In this document: positions 23,915 through 31,482 of the stretch, piece by piece | Position numbering within the stretch: the first letter of the stretch is position 1 | Layout of the letters: each line of letters starts with the position of its first letter | From: VXNE01 sp965248075 | GTDB taxonomy: Bacteria; Pseudomonadota; Gammaproteobacteria; Pseudomonadales; Azotimanducaceae | Length of the DNA stretch: 64,000 nt | NCBI GenBank assembly: GCA_965248075.1 | Contig: CBDFIL010000002.1 | Span: forward strand, 434,001-498,000 | Direction of reading: 5' to 3' | The notes under the pieces: model-generated | Told to the model about the DNA's origin: nothing | What the model saw: the letters and a program-made list of their open reading frames with translations, nothing else | Database searches by the model: none | Position numbers and translations under genes: made by a program

Positions 23915-25510
23915 GTGTACGCTTCTAAACAGCTTCGCGGCGGTGCGGCGAAGCTGGGCAGAGCTGCCGGGAGCGACCACCCGTCCCCTGTGCCGCGAGC
24001 ACCGACGTAGGACTCGTGCCCCGGCGGTTTCTGCCGCGATGGACGCCCAGTGAACAGTCCGCGCCTCGAGCGCCAGTACAGGGACAGGTGAGCATCGCGG
24101 CATGCCTGCAGCATCGGGGGAAGCAACGACGAGGAGGCATGATGTCTGAATTGAACTGGTACGTCGGCGTGGACTGGGGTGGGCAGAACCACCAGGTGTG
24201 TGTGCTCGACGGCGCTGGCGCGGTGCGTGGCGAGAACGTGTTCGCGCACAGCGGGCCGGGGCTGGCGGCGATGGCGGCGTGGCTCGCCGAGACGGTCGCC
24301 GCGGCGCCGGTCGAGACGGTGGGGGTGGCGATCGAGACGCCACGCGGTCCGGTGGTGGAGAGCTTGCTGGCGCGCGGCCTGGCGGTGCACGCGATCAACC
24401 CGAAGCAACTCGACCGATTCCGTGACCGGTACTCGCCGGCGGGCGCCAAGGACGACCGCCGCGATGCGCGCGTGCTGGCCTCGGCGCTGCGCACCGACCC
24501 ACAGTGCCTGCGGCGGGTGCAGGCGTCCACCCCGGTGGTCGTCGAACTGCGCGAGTGGACGCGGACCCACGACGAACTCAAGGGCGAGCGGGTGCGGCTG
24601 ACCAACCGCATGCGCGACCTGCTGTGGCGTTACTACCCGGCGTTCAACCAGGTGGTCGAAGACGACCTCGCGGCGCCGTGGGCGATGGCGCTGTGGAAGC
24701 GCGTACCGACGCCAGCGGCAGCGCGTGGCATGCGCCTGTCGTCGTACGACAAGTTGTTGAAGAAGCACAGGGTCCAGCGCTTCGACGCAGCCACACTGAA
24801 GGCCCGGCTGGCGCAACGGCCGCTCGACGTAGACCCGGCGTCGATGCGCGCCGCGGAGACGCACATGCGTCTGCTGACCAAGCGTCTGGCCGTGGTGGTC
24901 AAGCAGCTCGCCGAGGCTCAGACCCGGATCGACGCGTTCCTGGCGGAGCTCGACGGCGCTGATCCGGCGACCACCGGCAGCGGGGATCCGCAGCCGGGGC
25001 AGGCGAAGGGGCAGCGCGACGCGACCATCCTGCGATCCATCCCGGGAGTCGGTAGGTACGTCCTCGCCACGCTGCTCGCAGAGGCGGATGATCCCCTGCG
25101 CCGACGAGACTACCACGCCCTGCGTTGCCTGAGCGGGGCGGCCCCGGTCACCAAACAGTCCGGCCGGGTTCGCATCGTGACGCGCCGCCTCGCAGTCCAT
25201 GACCGGCTGCGCGATGCCCTCGGCTATTGGGCGAGCGGGGCGGTGCAGAAAGACCCGGCGAGCAAGGCGCGATACCAGGCGCTGCGCGCCCGCGGCCACC
25301 ACCGCGCGCTGCGCTCGGTCGCGGACCGTCTGCTGTTCGTGGCTTGCACGATGCTGCGCAACGGCACTGTGTTCGACCCGCAGCGGGACGCGCGTCGAAC
25401 ACAGCAACCTGCCAAACCGCCAACCCCTCGAAATACCGGAGACAACGGCCTACTGACTATCACAGCCAAAAATGCACGAAACAGCACTTGCAGAACCGTG
25501 AACAGTCCTA
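23915..25510 (+). mobile_element. IS110-family insertion sequence, copy 2
   Basis: About 1.6 kb, plus strand, nearly identical to copy 1 but for a deletion of about 95 bases near the 3' end. The left end follows half a REP (GACAAGCCCGTCCC), but the core here reads GT rather than CT. The right end GTGAACAGTCCT is followed by ACGGTTTTCTG, which shares only the first few bases with a REP. So either the right flank was rearranged or the insertion used a non-ideal site. Confidence 0.88.
23931..24101 (+). ncRNA. Predicted IS110 bridge RNA, copy 2
   Basis: Same fold as copy 1. 5' hairpin 23931-23955 (AGCTTCGC arms). Target loop closed by GCCGGG 23966-23971 with CCCGGC 24020-24025, holding CCCGTCCCCT 23980-23989 and CGACGTAG 24003-24010 around a GTGC/GCAC hairpin. 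Donor loop closed by GCCGCGAT 24033-24040 with ATCGCGGC 24094-24101, holding GTGAACAGTCC 24050-24060 and GTACAGG 24076-24082 around a GCGC/GCGC hairpin. One base differs from copy 1 in the target-loop hairpin. The RNA ends about 40 bases before the transposase start. Confidence 0.82.
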
Positions 25511-25656
25511 CGGTTTTCTGCCAGATGGCCTATAGTCGCCGCCGCCGGGAGGGAGGGCGTTGTCCGGGAGGAGGACGGATGCAGACGACGACATTCGTAT
25601 ACTCGCAGGAGGACGGTGCGTGGCTCGGCTACCTGGAAGAAGCTCCTGCCTACTGA
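24142..25656 (+). CDS. IS110-family recombinase, copy 2, with read-through C terminus
   Basis: Identical in architecture to copy 1 (VGVDWGGQNH, KDDRRDARVLA, SIPGVGRYVLATLLAEA, KQSG serine). All catalytic residues are kept. The original stop is lost in the 3' deletion, so after FDPQ the frame continues for about 90 codons through the IS end into the flanking hicB remnant, ending YLEEAPAY. The product is thus a recombinase with an alien tail of 504 residues in total. Whether it is active is unknown. ATG 24142 is the second of two adjacent ATGs after AGGAGG. Confidence 0.85.
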   Translation: MSELNWYVGVDWGGQNHQVCVLDGAGAVRGENVFAHSGPGLAAMAAWLAETVAAAPVETVGVAIETPRGPVVESLLARGLAVHAINPKQLDRFRDRYSPAGAKDDRRDARVLASALRTDPQCLRRVQASTPVVVELREWTRTHDELKGERVRLTNRMRDLLWRYYPAFNQVVEDDLAAPWAMALWKRVPTPAAARGMRLSSYDKLLKKHRVQRFDAATLKARLAQRPLDVDPASMRAAETHMRLLTKRLAVVVKQLAEAQTRIDAFLAELDGADPATTGSGDPQPGQAKGQRDATILRSIPGVGRYVLATLLAEADDPLRRRDYHALRCLSGAAPVTKQSGRVRIVTRRLAVHDRLRDALGYWASGAVQKDPASKARYQALRARGHHRALRSVADRLLFVACTMLRNGTVFDPQRDARRTQQPAKPPTPRNTGDNGLLTITAKNARNSTCRTVNSPTVFCQMAYSRRRREGGRCPGGGRMQTTTFVYSQEDGAWLGYLEEAPAY

Positions 25657-25669
25657 ACTCAGGGCGGCG
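25579..25669 (+). pseudogene. HicB-type antitoxin N-terminal remnant
   Basis: ATG 25579 after GGGAGGAGGACGG opens MQTTTFVYSQEDGAWLGYLE and EAPAY, then TGA. The next codons read TQGG, so the usual YWTQG of this HicB group has a tryptophan-to-stop change, and the frame is soon lost. No hicA is seen. The gene was cut down either by the IS110 insertion just upstream or before it. Confidence 0.65.
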
Positions 25670-25693
25670 CATGTGTCGCCTGGCGATAGCTTG

Positions 25694-27796
25694 ATGGCCC
25701 CCGTGCGGACTCGTGCCGCCCGTGTCGCCGTCGACATCGGCGGAACCTTCACCGACGTCGTGCTCGACGCGGAGGGCGAACGCTTCGCCACCAAGGTCCC
25801 GACTACCCACGCGGACCCCGGCCGCGCCGTGCTCGATGGGCTCGATCGCGTCCTGCAACTCGGTGCCCGGGCGCCGGCCGACGTGGGCCTCATCCTGCAC
25901 GGCACGACGCTCGCCACCAACGCGCTCATCGAGCGCAGCGGCGCGGTGACCGCGCTCCTCACGACCGCCGGCCATCGCGACGCCCTGGAGATGGCCCACG
26001 AGAACCGCTTCGAGCAGTACGACATCGACATCGACCGGCCGCGGCCGCTGGTGCCGAGAAAGCTCCGTCTGCCGGTTCCGGAGCGCATGAACGCCGCCGG
26101 CGAGGTACTGATTGCGCTCGACGAGGACGCGGTCCATGCGCTGGTACCGGTGCTCGAATCCGAGGGCGTCACGAGCGTCGCCGTCGGGCTCCTGCACGCC
26201 TACGTCAACCCGGCGCACGAACGGCGCATCGGCGCGCTGCTCGAGGCGCGACTCCCGGACGTGGCCGTCAGCCTCGCCTCGGAGGTGTGTCCCGAGATCC
26301 GCGAGTTCGAACGCCTGTCGACGGCCTGCGCCAACGCCTACGTCAAGCCGCTCATGGCGCGCTACCTGACGAACCTGTCCGACGCGCTGGCCGCACGCGG
26401 CTGCGACTGTCCGTTCCTGATGATGACCTCGGGCGGCGGCCTGACGGACGTCGGCACGGCCGCGCGGTTTCCTATCCGCCTGGTGGAGTCGGGTCCGGCC
26501 GGGGGCGCGATCCTGGCGAGCCGCCTGGCCGAGGCGCTGGACCTCGACCGGGTGCTCTCGTTCGATATGGGCGGTACCACCGCGAAGATCTGCCTGATCG
26601 ACGATCACGCGCCGCTGCTCTCGCGGGCGTTCGAGGTGGACCGCGCGTACCGCTTCAAGAAGGGTAGCGGCCTGCCGGTGCGCATCCCCGTCATCGAGAT
26701 GGTGGAGATCGGCGCCGGCGGTGGCTCGATCGCGGCCGTCGACAAGCTCGGCCGCATCGGGGTCGGTCCGGCCAGCGCCGGCTCGGAGCCGGGACCGGCC
26801 TGTTACGGGCGCGGTGGACTGGACGCCACGGTGAGCGATGCCGATGTCGTGATGGGGCGCCTCGACGGCGAGCGGTTCGCCGGCGGCACGATGCGGCTCG
26901 ACGCGTCGGCCGCGGCGCGCGCGGTCACCGAACACGTCGGCAAGCCGCTCGGCATGGACACCCTGACCGCGGCGTTCGGCATCGGCGAGGTGGTCGACGA
27001 GAACATGGCGGCGGCCGCACGCGCCCACGCGGCGGAGTGGGGCAAGTCCCTCGGGGAACGCACCCTGGTCGCCTATGGCGGGGCCGCGCCGCTGCATGCC
27101 GTACGGCTCGCCGACAAGCTGGGGATCGATCGCATCGTCGTGCCCTCCGGCGCCGGCGTGGGCGCCGCCATCGGGTTTCTCGCGGCGCCGGTGTCCTATG
27201 AAGTGGCACGTAGCCGTTACATGCGCCTGTCCGACTTCGACGACCGCCTGATCGACGCCGTCATGGCGGAGATGCGCCGCGAGGCGGCGGACATCGTGGA
27301 GGCCGCGACGCACGCGCCGCTCGTCGAGACGCGGCGGGCCTACATGCGCTACGCGGGCCAGGGCTACGAGATCGCCGTCGAGTTGCCGGCGGGCCCGGCG
27401 CAAACGTTCGGGCGGGCGGCCCTGCACGGGGCATTCGAGAGCGCTTACCGCACGCTATACGGGCGGGTCATCCCGGAGCTCGACATCGAAGTGCTGAGCT
27501 GGACGTTGAGCCTCGCCGCGGCCGCGGCGCCCCTCGCCTCCGCGGCCATCGCGGCGGGCGCGGCCGTGGCGCTGTCGGCAGAAGTGGCCGAGATGTACGA
27601 TCCGGCCCGGCAGGAGCGGGTTCCGGCGCGGCGCCTGGCCCGGGAGTCGCTGGTACCGGGCGAGGTGATCGAGGGTCCTGCGATGATCGTCGAGGCGCAG
27701 ACCACCACGGTCGTTTCCGCGGCCTTCCGCGCCGCGGTGTCGGCCCGGGGAGACCTCGTCCTGGAACGCACCGGCGCGCAGGGAGACGGCACATGA
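25694..27796 (+). CDS. hyuA: Hydantoinase/oxoprolinase family protein, subunit A
   Basis: A 700-residue ATP-dependent hydantoinase A-type protein. Actin-fold phosphate loops are seen in VAVDIGGTFTDVVLD at the N terminus and SFDMGGTTAKICLIDD in the middle; HGTTLATNALIERSGA, GAGGGSIAAVDKLGRI, GVGPASAGSEPGPACYGRGG and AYGGAAPLHAVRLADKLG are family words. With HyuB it opens cyclic amides such as N-methylhydantoin or 5-oxoproline. ATG 25694; the stop TGA overlaps the original hyuB ATG (ATGA at 27793). Upstream lies the IS110 copy 2 and hicB debris, so its promoter may come from mobile DNA. Confidence 0.9.
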   Translation: MAPVRTRAARVAVDIGGTFTDVVLDAEGERFATKVPTTHADPGRAVLDGLDRVLQLGARAPADVGLILHGTTLATNALIERSGAVTALLTTAGHRDALEMAHENRFEQYDIDIDRPRPLVPRKLRLPVPERMNAAGEVLIALDEDAVHALVPVLESEGVTSVAVGLLHAYVNPAHERRIGALLEARLPDVAVSLASEVCPEIREFERLSTACANAYVKPLMARYLTNLSDALAARGCDCPFLMMTSGGGLTDVGTAARFPIRLVESGPAGGAILASRLAEALDLDRVLSFDMGGTTAKICLIDDHAPLLSRAFEVDRAYRFKKGSGLPVRIPVIEMVEIGAGGGSIAAVDKLGRIGVGPASAGSEPGPACYGRGGLDATVSDADVVMGRLDGERFAGGTMRLDASAAARAVTEHVGKPLGMDTLTAAFGIGEVVDENMAAAARAHAAEWGKSLGERTLVAYGGAAPLHAVRLADKLGIDRIVVPSGAGVGAAIGFLAAPVSYEVARSRYMRLSDFDDRLIDAVMAEMRREAADIVEAATHAPLVETRRAYMRYAGQGYEIAVELPAGPAQTFGRAALHGAFESAYRTLYGRVIPELDIEVLSWTLSLAAAAAPLASAAIAAGAAVALSAEVAEMYDPARQERVPARRLARESLVPGEVIEGPAMIVEAQTTTVVSAAFRAAVSARGDLVLERTGAQGDGT

Positions 27797-27814
27797 CGAC
27801 CGGCAGCGGCCTGG
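27793..27814 (+). pseudogene. Original first codons of hyuB, cut off by a MITE
   Basis: ATG at 27793 overlaps the hyuA stop and reads MTTGSGL before the MITE end. Joining these codons to the sequence after the MITE gives MTTGSGLAAIRTQLVWN, in frame with hyuB. This was the coupled start before the insertion. Confidence 0.7.
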
Positions 27815-28385
27815 CCCGGACATTTCACCAAGCCGCTTGTACATCGAGCGCAAGCCCTTCGTTTGTCACGGGCTATCGTCGATCTTGGGCGTCGATGCCG
27901 ACGTACAGAACGCTAGCCTCGCTAGCCTCGCTAGCCTCGCTAGCCTCGCTAGCCCGCATTTCTCACCAGGCCGCTTGTCAGCGTCAAAAAGCTCTTGGGT
28001 TTCACGAAGTTGACCGCGATGTCGATGATCGTGCCGATTGCGGACTGCGCTGGCCGCGCCCTCGCGGGTCTTTTGACCCCGTGTACACACGGGCCCGTGC
28101 TTGCGCACGTGCTCCCTCAACCGTAGTCCCCGCTATGCTTTCGGTCGGCGAGCGCGACGTAAGCGTCGTGCGCACAGGACCAAAATCCTCCGCGATCATC
28201 ACGGCCCCTGGTGAGAAATGCGGGCTGGCCGAGCCCTCGCCGGTCTTTTCGCCCTGTGTACACACAGGCCTGTGCTCGCGCACGTGCTCCCTCCGCCATA
28301 GGCCCGCGCTATGCCTCCGGTCGCGAGCACGCGCACAGGGCGAAAATCCTCGCCGATCATCACGGCCCTTGGTGTAATGTCCGGG
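27815..28385. mobile_element. Miniature transposon, type B, containing a nested type A element
   Basis: A 571-bp unit with inverted ends CCCGGACATTTCACCAAG (27815-27832) and CTTGGTGTAATGTCCGGG (28368-28385), 17 of 18 bases matching, and a 4-base duplication CTGG on both sides. Its interior resembles type A (CGATCATCACGGCCC, GAGCACGCGCACAGG), so the two types are related. A type A copy is inserted within it. No coding capacity. Confidence 0.75.
27953..28224. mobile_element. Miniature transposon (MITE), type A copy 2, nested
   Basis: A 272-bp element with the same ends as the copy at 20143 (CCCGCATTTCTCACCAGG and complement), flanked by CTAG on the left and CTGG on the right. To its left CTAGCCTCG is repeated four times in tandem (27913-27948), then CTAG and the element. 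A copy of the interior hairpin GTGTACACACGGGCC is present. Confidence 0.78.
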
Positions 28386-30044
28386 CTGGCCGCCATCCGC
28401 ACGCAACTGGTCTGGAACCGCTTGCTCGCGATCGTCGAGGAGCAGGCCCGCACGCTGATGCGCACGGCCTTCTCGACGGTGGTGCGCGAGGCCGGCGACC
28501 TGTCGGCCGGCGTCTTCGACACCGACGGCGCCATGCTCGCCCAGGCCGTCACCGGCACGCCGGGCCACGTCAACGCGATGGCCGAGTCCGTGGGCAAGTT
28601 CCTTGCGAAATACCCCCTCGGGACGCTCGAGCCCGGCGACGTGCTGCTCACCAACGATCCGTGGGACGCCACCGGCCACCTGAACGACTTCACTGCCGTC
28701 ACCCCGGTCTTTCTCGGCGACCGCCCGGTGGCGCTGTTCGCGAGCACGAGCCACATCGCCGATGTCGGCGGCCGCGGCTTCGGCCCGGATGCGCACGAGG
28801 TCTACGAGGAAGGTATCGCCATTCCCATCAGCAAGCTGTTTCGCGCCGGTGCGCTCAACGAGACCCTGATGGAGATCGTGCGCGCCAACGTGCGCGATCC
28901 GGTGGTCGCGGAGGGCGACCTGTACTCGCTCACGGCCTGCAACGCCACGGGGGCGGACCAACTGCTGGCGATGATGGCCGACTTCGGGCTCGACGGCGTC
29001 GGCGCGGTTGGCGCGGAGATCGTCGCGAATTCGCGGCGCGCGATGGCCGCGGAGATCGCCGCGCTGCCGAACGGCGCGTGGCGCCACACCATGGACGTGG
29101 ACGGCTACGACACCCCCGTGCACATCGCCTGTGCGCTCACCATCGACGACGACCGCATCCACGTGGACTTCGCCGGCACCTCGGGCCTGTCGCCGTTCGG
29201 CATCAATGTCCCGCTCAACTACACCCGGGCCTACGCGTCCTTCGGCGTGCGCTGCATCGTCGGCGGCGACGTCCCGAACAACGCGGGATCGCTGGAGGAC
29301 ATCCGCGTCACCGCGCCCGAGGGCTGCATCCTGAACGCGCCGCGCCCGGCAGCCGTCTCCGCCCGGCACGCGCTCGGCCAGATGCTGCCGGACGTCATCC
29401 TCGGCTGCCTCGCACAGGTGCTGCCGGAGCGGGTGCCCGCGGAAGGGGCGTCCTGCATCTGGAACCCGGTGCTGCTGTCGACCTCGCACGCCGGCGTCGG
29501 CGACAACGCCGCCCGCGCGACCTTCGTGATCAACCCCATCTTCAACGGCGGCACCGGAGCGCGGCCGGGCAAGGACGGGCTCTCCACCACCGCGTTCCCG
29601 TCCGGCGTGCGCACGACGCCCACGGAGATCAACGAGGTGACGGCGCCGCTCATCGTCTGGCGCAAGGAATACCTCGAGGACTCGGGCGGCGCGGGGCGGC
29701 TGCGCGGCGGGCTCGGCCAGGTGATCGAGATCGCGCACGCCGACGGCGCGCCGTTCGAGGTCTCGCGCATGTTCGATCGCATCCGCCACCCGGCGCGGGG
29801 GCGGGCCGGCGGTGCGGCGGGGCGGGCCGGCGCGGTCTACCTGGAGGAAGGCGGCACGCGCACCGAGCTTGCGCCGAAGGGCAAGGAGACGGTGCCGGGT
29901 GGGGCGACGCTGGTGCTGGAGACGCCCGGCGGCGGCGGGCTCGGCGATCCCGGCGGGCGCGATCCGGAGGCGGTGCGGGGGGACGTGGAGGCGGGGCTGG
30001 TGTCGGCAACGGTGGCGCGGGAGGTGTACGGGGCCCTGGACTGA
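28377..30044 (+). CDS. hyuB: Hydantoinase/oxoprolinase family protein, subunit B
   Basis: A 555-residue HyuB protein: AIRTQLVWNRLLAIVEEQAR, LMRTAFSTVVREAGDLSAGV, DVLLTNDPWDATGHLNDF, FASTSHIADVGGRGFGPD, VDFAGTSGLSPFGINVPLNY and LETPGGGGLGDPGGRDPEAV are diagnostic. Partner of HyuA. The present start ATG 28377 lies within the right inverted repeat of a miniature transposon, which supplies the codons M-S-G in frame with the rest. Translation is therefore no longer coupled to hyuA and no good ribosome site is seen before it. Length is normal for the family. Confidence 0.9.
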   Translation: MSGLAAIRTQLVWNRLLAIVEEQARTLMRTAFSTVVREAGDLSAGVFDTDGAMLAQAVTGTPGHVNAMAESVGKFLAKYPLGTLEPGDVLLTNDPWDATGHLNDFTAVTPVFLGDRPVALFASTSHIADVGGRGFGPDAHEVYEEGIAIPISKLFRAGALNETLMEIVRANVRDPVVAEGDLYSLTACNATGADQLLAMMADFGLDGVGAVGAEIVANSRRAMAAEIAALPNGAWRHTMDVDGYDTPVHIACALTIDDDRIHVDFAGTSGLSPFGINVPLNYTRAYASFGVRCIVGGDVPNNAGSLEDIRVTAPEGCILNAPRPAAVSARHALGQMLPDVILGCLAQVLPERVPAEGASCIWNPVLLSTSHAGVGDNAARATFVINPIFNGGTGARPGKDGLSTTAFPSGVRTTPTEINEVTAPLIVWRKEYLEDSGGAGRLRGGLGQVIEIAHADGAPFEVSRMFDRIRHPARGRAGGAAGRAGAVYLEEGGTRTELAPKGKETVPGGATLVLETPGGGGLGDPGGRDPEAVRGDVEAGLVSATVAREVYGALD

Positions 30045-30057
30045 GAGTACCCCGCGC

Positions 30058-30098
30058 GGTGGTGGCTAACACTGCTAGGTGGTGGCTAACACTGCTAG
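30058..30098 (+). repeat. Tandem 20-bp direct repeat
   Basis: GTGGTGGCTAACACTGCTAG occurs twice in a row just after hyuB. Function unknown; the less GC-rich TAACACTGCTAGAAT could be a promoter fragment. Confidence 0.6.
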
Positions 30099-30337
30099 AA
30101 TGTCTGGGCGCGCGAACGATGGCCCAAAGGGCCACCGAAGGGCCGCCGCGGCCGGTTCGGCCGCGGTCGCCGCCGGCGAGCCAGGGGCGGGCGGAGTGTC
30201 CGAATGGGCACGTCCGACCAAGGGCACCCCCTTGCGCAGAGCGGGCTGTGCAGAACCCCTGTCTTACGGGGATGAGCAGGCGCCTCGGGGCAACCTTCGC
30301 GGGGCGAGCGAAGTCTGGCGATTGGCAGGGGCTCCGG

Positions 30338-30674
30338 GGACCGGCTCGTTTTTGCGCGTGCCGCGCAGCGGATTCCGCTGGCTGGCCGGCGCCGACCACA
30401 TCGCGCCGAGTACCGCATACCGGGAACGCGCTTCGAGTGCGCGTTCTGCCGCACCTGCGGTGCGCGGACTCCCTGGGAGCGTGACGAGGAGTTGTGCGTT
30501 CCCGCCGGCTGTCTCGACGGAGACCCGGGTGTGCGCCCGAGCGACCACATCTTCACCGACTCCCGCGCGGCCTGGACGGTGGTGGACGAGAGCCTCGCGA
30601 CGTGGCCGGAAGCCGGAAGCTGGAGTCGCCCGCCCGGAGCGGTGTTCCTGTTCGGCCGGCTCGAGGTCTCCTGA
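30338..30674 (+). pseudogene. GFA/CENP-V-type glutathione-dependent enzyme remnant
   Basis: Two pieces of a zinc-binding GFA-domain protein are visible. SFLRVPRSGFRWLAGADHIA lies in one frame, and after a two-base shift near 30410 comes EYRIPGTRFECAFCRTCGAR, then WERDEELCVPAGCLDGDPGV, RPSDHIFTDSRAAWTVVDE and the stop at 30674. The C-x2-C zinc knuckle (CRTC) and the VPAG-LD-DPG-RP-HIF signature are clear. The N-terminal half with the first two zinc ligands is not found; the sequence before 30330 is unrecognised. Members include proteins linked to formaldehyde detoxification, though many have unknown roles. Confidence 0.65.
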
Positions 30675-30758
30675 CGCAGCGCGCTGGCGAAGAACTGCCG
30701 CGGCTCCGGGACAGGCGCAGTTCGGCGCAGCCGAACTGCAACCCGCGCTTGCGCCCGG

Positions 30759-31475
30759 TCAGGTCTTCGCCCAGTTCATCGTGTTCGCGATCTTGTCCAT
30801 CGCGGCGATCGTGCCGCCCTTGTTCAGGAAGTCCTCCCGGCCCAGCATGACGCGCATCTCGTAGGGCTTGCCCTCGAGCCAGTCCTCGCCCAGGAAGTCG
30901 TAGTTCTCGATCGGCCGCAAGGCCAGGCGGCTGAACGTGACGTGCAGCACCACGCGCTCGCCGTCGATCGTGCGGGTGCCGCCGCCATGCCAGATGGATC
31001 CGTTCCAGAAGGTGATGGTGCCCGCGGGGCATGCCAGGGAGATGACCCCCGCCTCGGCAGCGACCTCTTCGGGAGTGGGATGCCTGCGCAGCAGGTGCGA
31101 GTTGGGAACCACCTTGGGTGGAGCCGGCCTCGCGGGTGTATTCGGTGCAGGTCCAGCAGAGCGTGACCGTCTGGTTATGCACCGGAAACGGCGCCGGCGT
31201 CCAGTTCTGGTCCGCGTGCAGCCCCCCCTTCCGCGGCGCGTCTCCCTGTTTCGGGATGACGGTGGACTGAACTCGATGGGCGCCGGATCGTAGATGTAGC
31301 CGTAGCCCTCCGCCTGGGCATGCCGGACGGTCTCGGCAAGGTCCAGCGCGTCGACTCTCGCCTCGAGCTCATCGGATAGCTCGAAGGGTTGGCGTGTTTC
31401 GTGCTCGAAGGGGAGTGTCGGCTGCTGGTCTGCCGCGCCTGCTTCGCTCATGGGCCCGTATCCGTTGACGCTCAT
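30759..31475 (-). pseudogene. Phytanoyl-CoA dioxygenase (PhyH) family, frameshifted
   Basis: The N-terminal part (SDELEARVDALDLAETVRHA, EGYGYIYDPAPIEF) and C-terminal part (VVPNSHLLRRHPTPEEVAA, FWNGSIWHGGGTRTIDGERV, YDFLGEDWLEGKPYEMR) share a frame. The middle, with HADQNWTPAPFPVHNQTVT and LCWTCTEYTREAGSTQ, lies in other frames. At least two small indels (about 31110-31260) break the gene, and the segment that should hold the iron-binding HxD is shortened. The distal histidine (WHGGG) survives. Fe(II)/2-oxoglutarate oxygenases of this family hydroxylate lipids or small molecules. Confidence 0.75.
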
Positions 31476-31482
31476 CGTTGGG

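Noticed and set aside
28002..29789. Long minus-strand frame opposite hyuB
   Set aside because: Antisense shadow crossing from hyuB into the miniature elements; no conserved motif.
30105..30330. Frame reading EWARPTKGTPLRRAGCAEP before the GFA remnant
   Set aside because: Looks like repeat or structured-RNA sequence, but no second copy is in the window and no family could be named, so it was not annotated.
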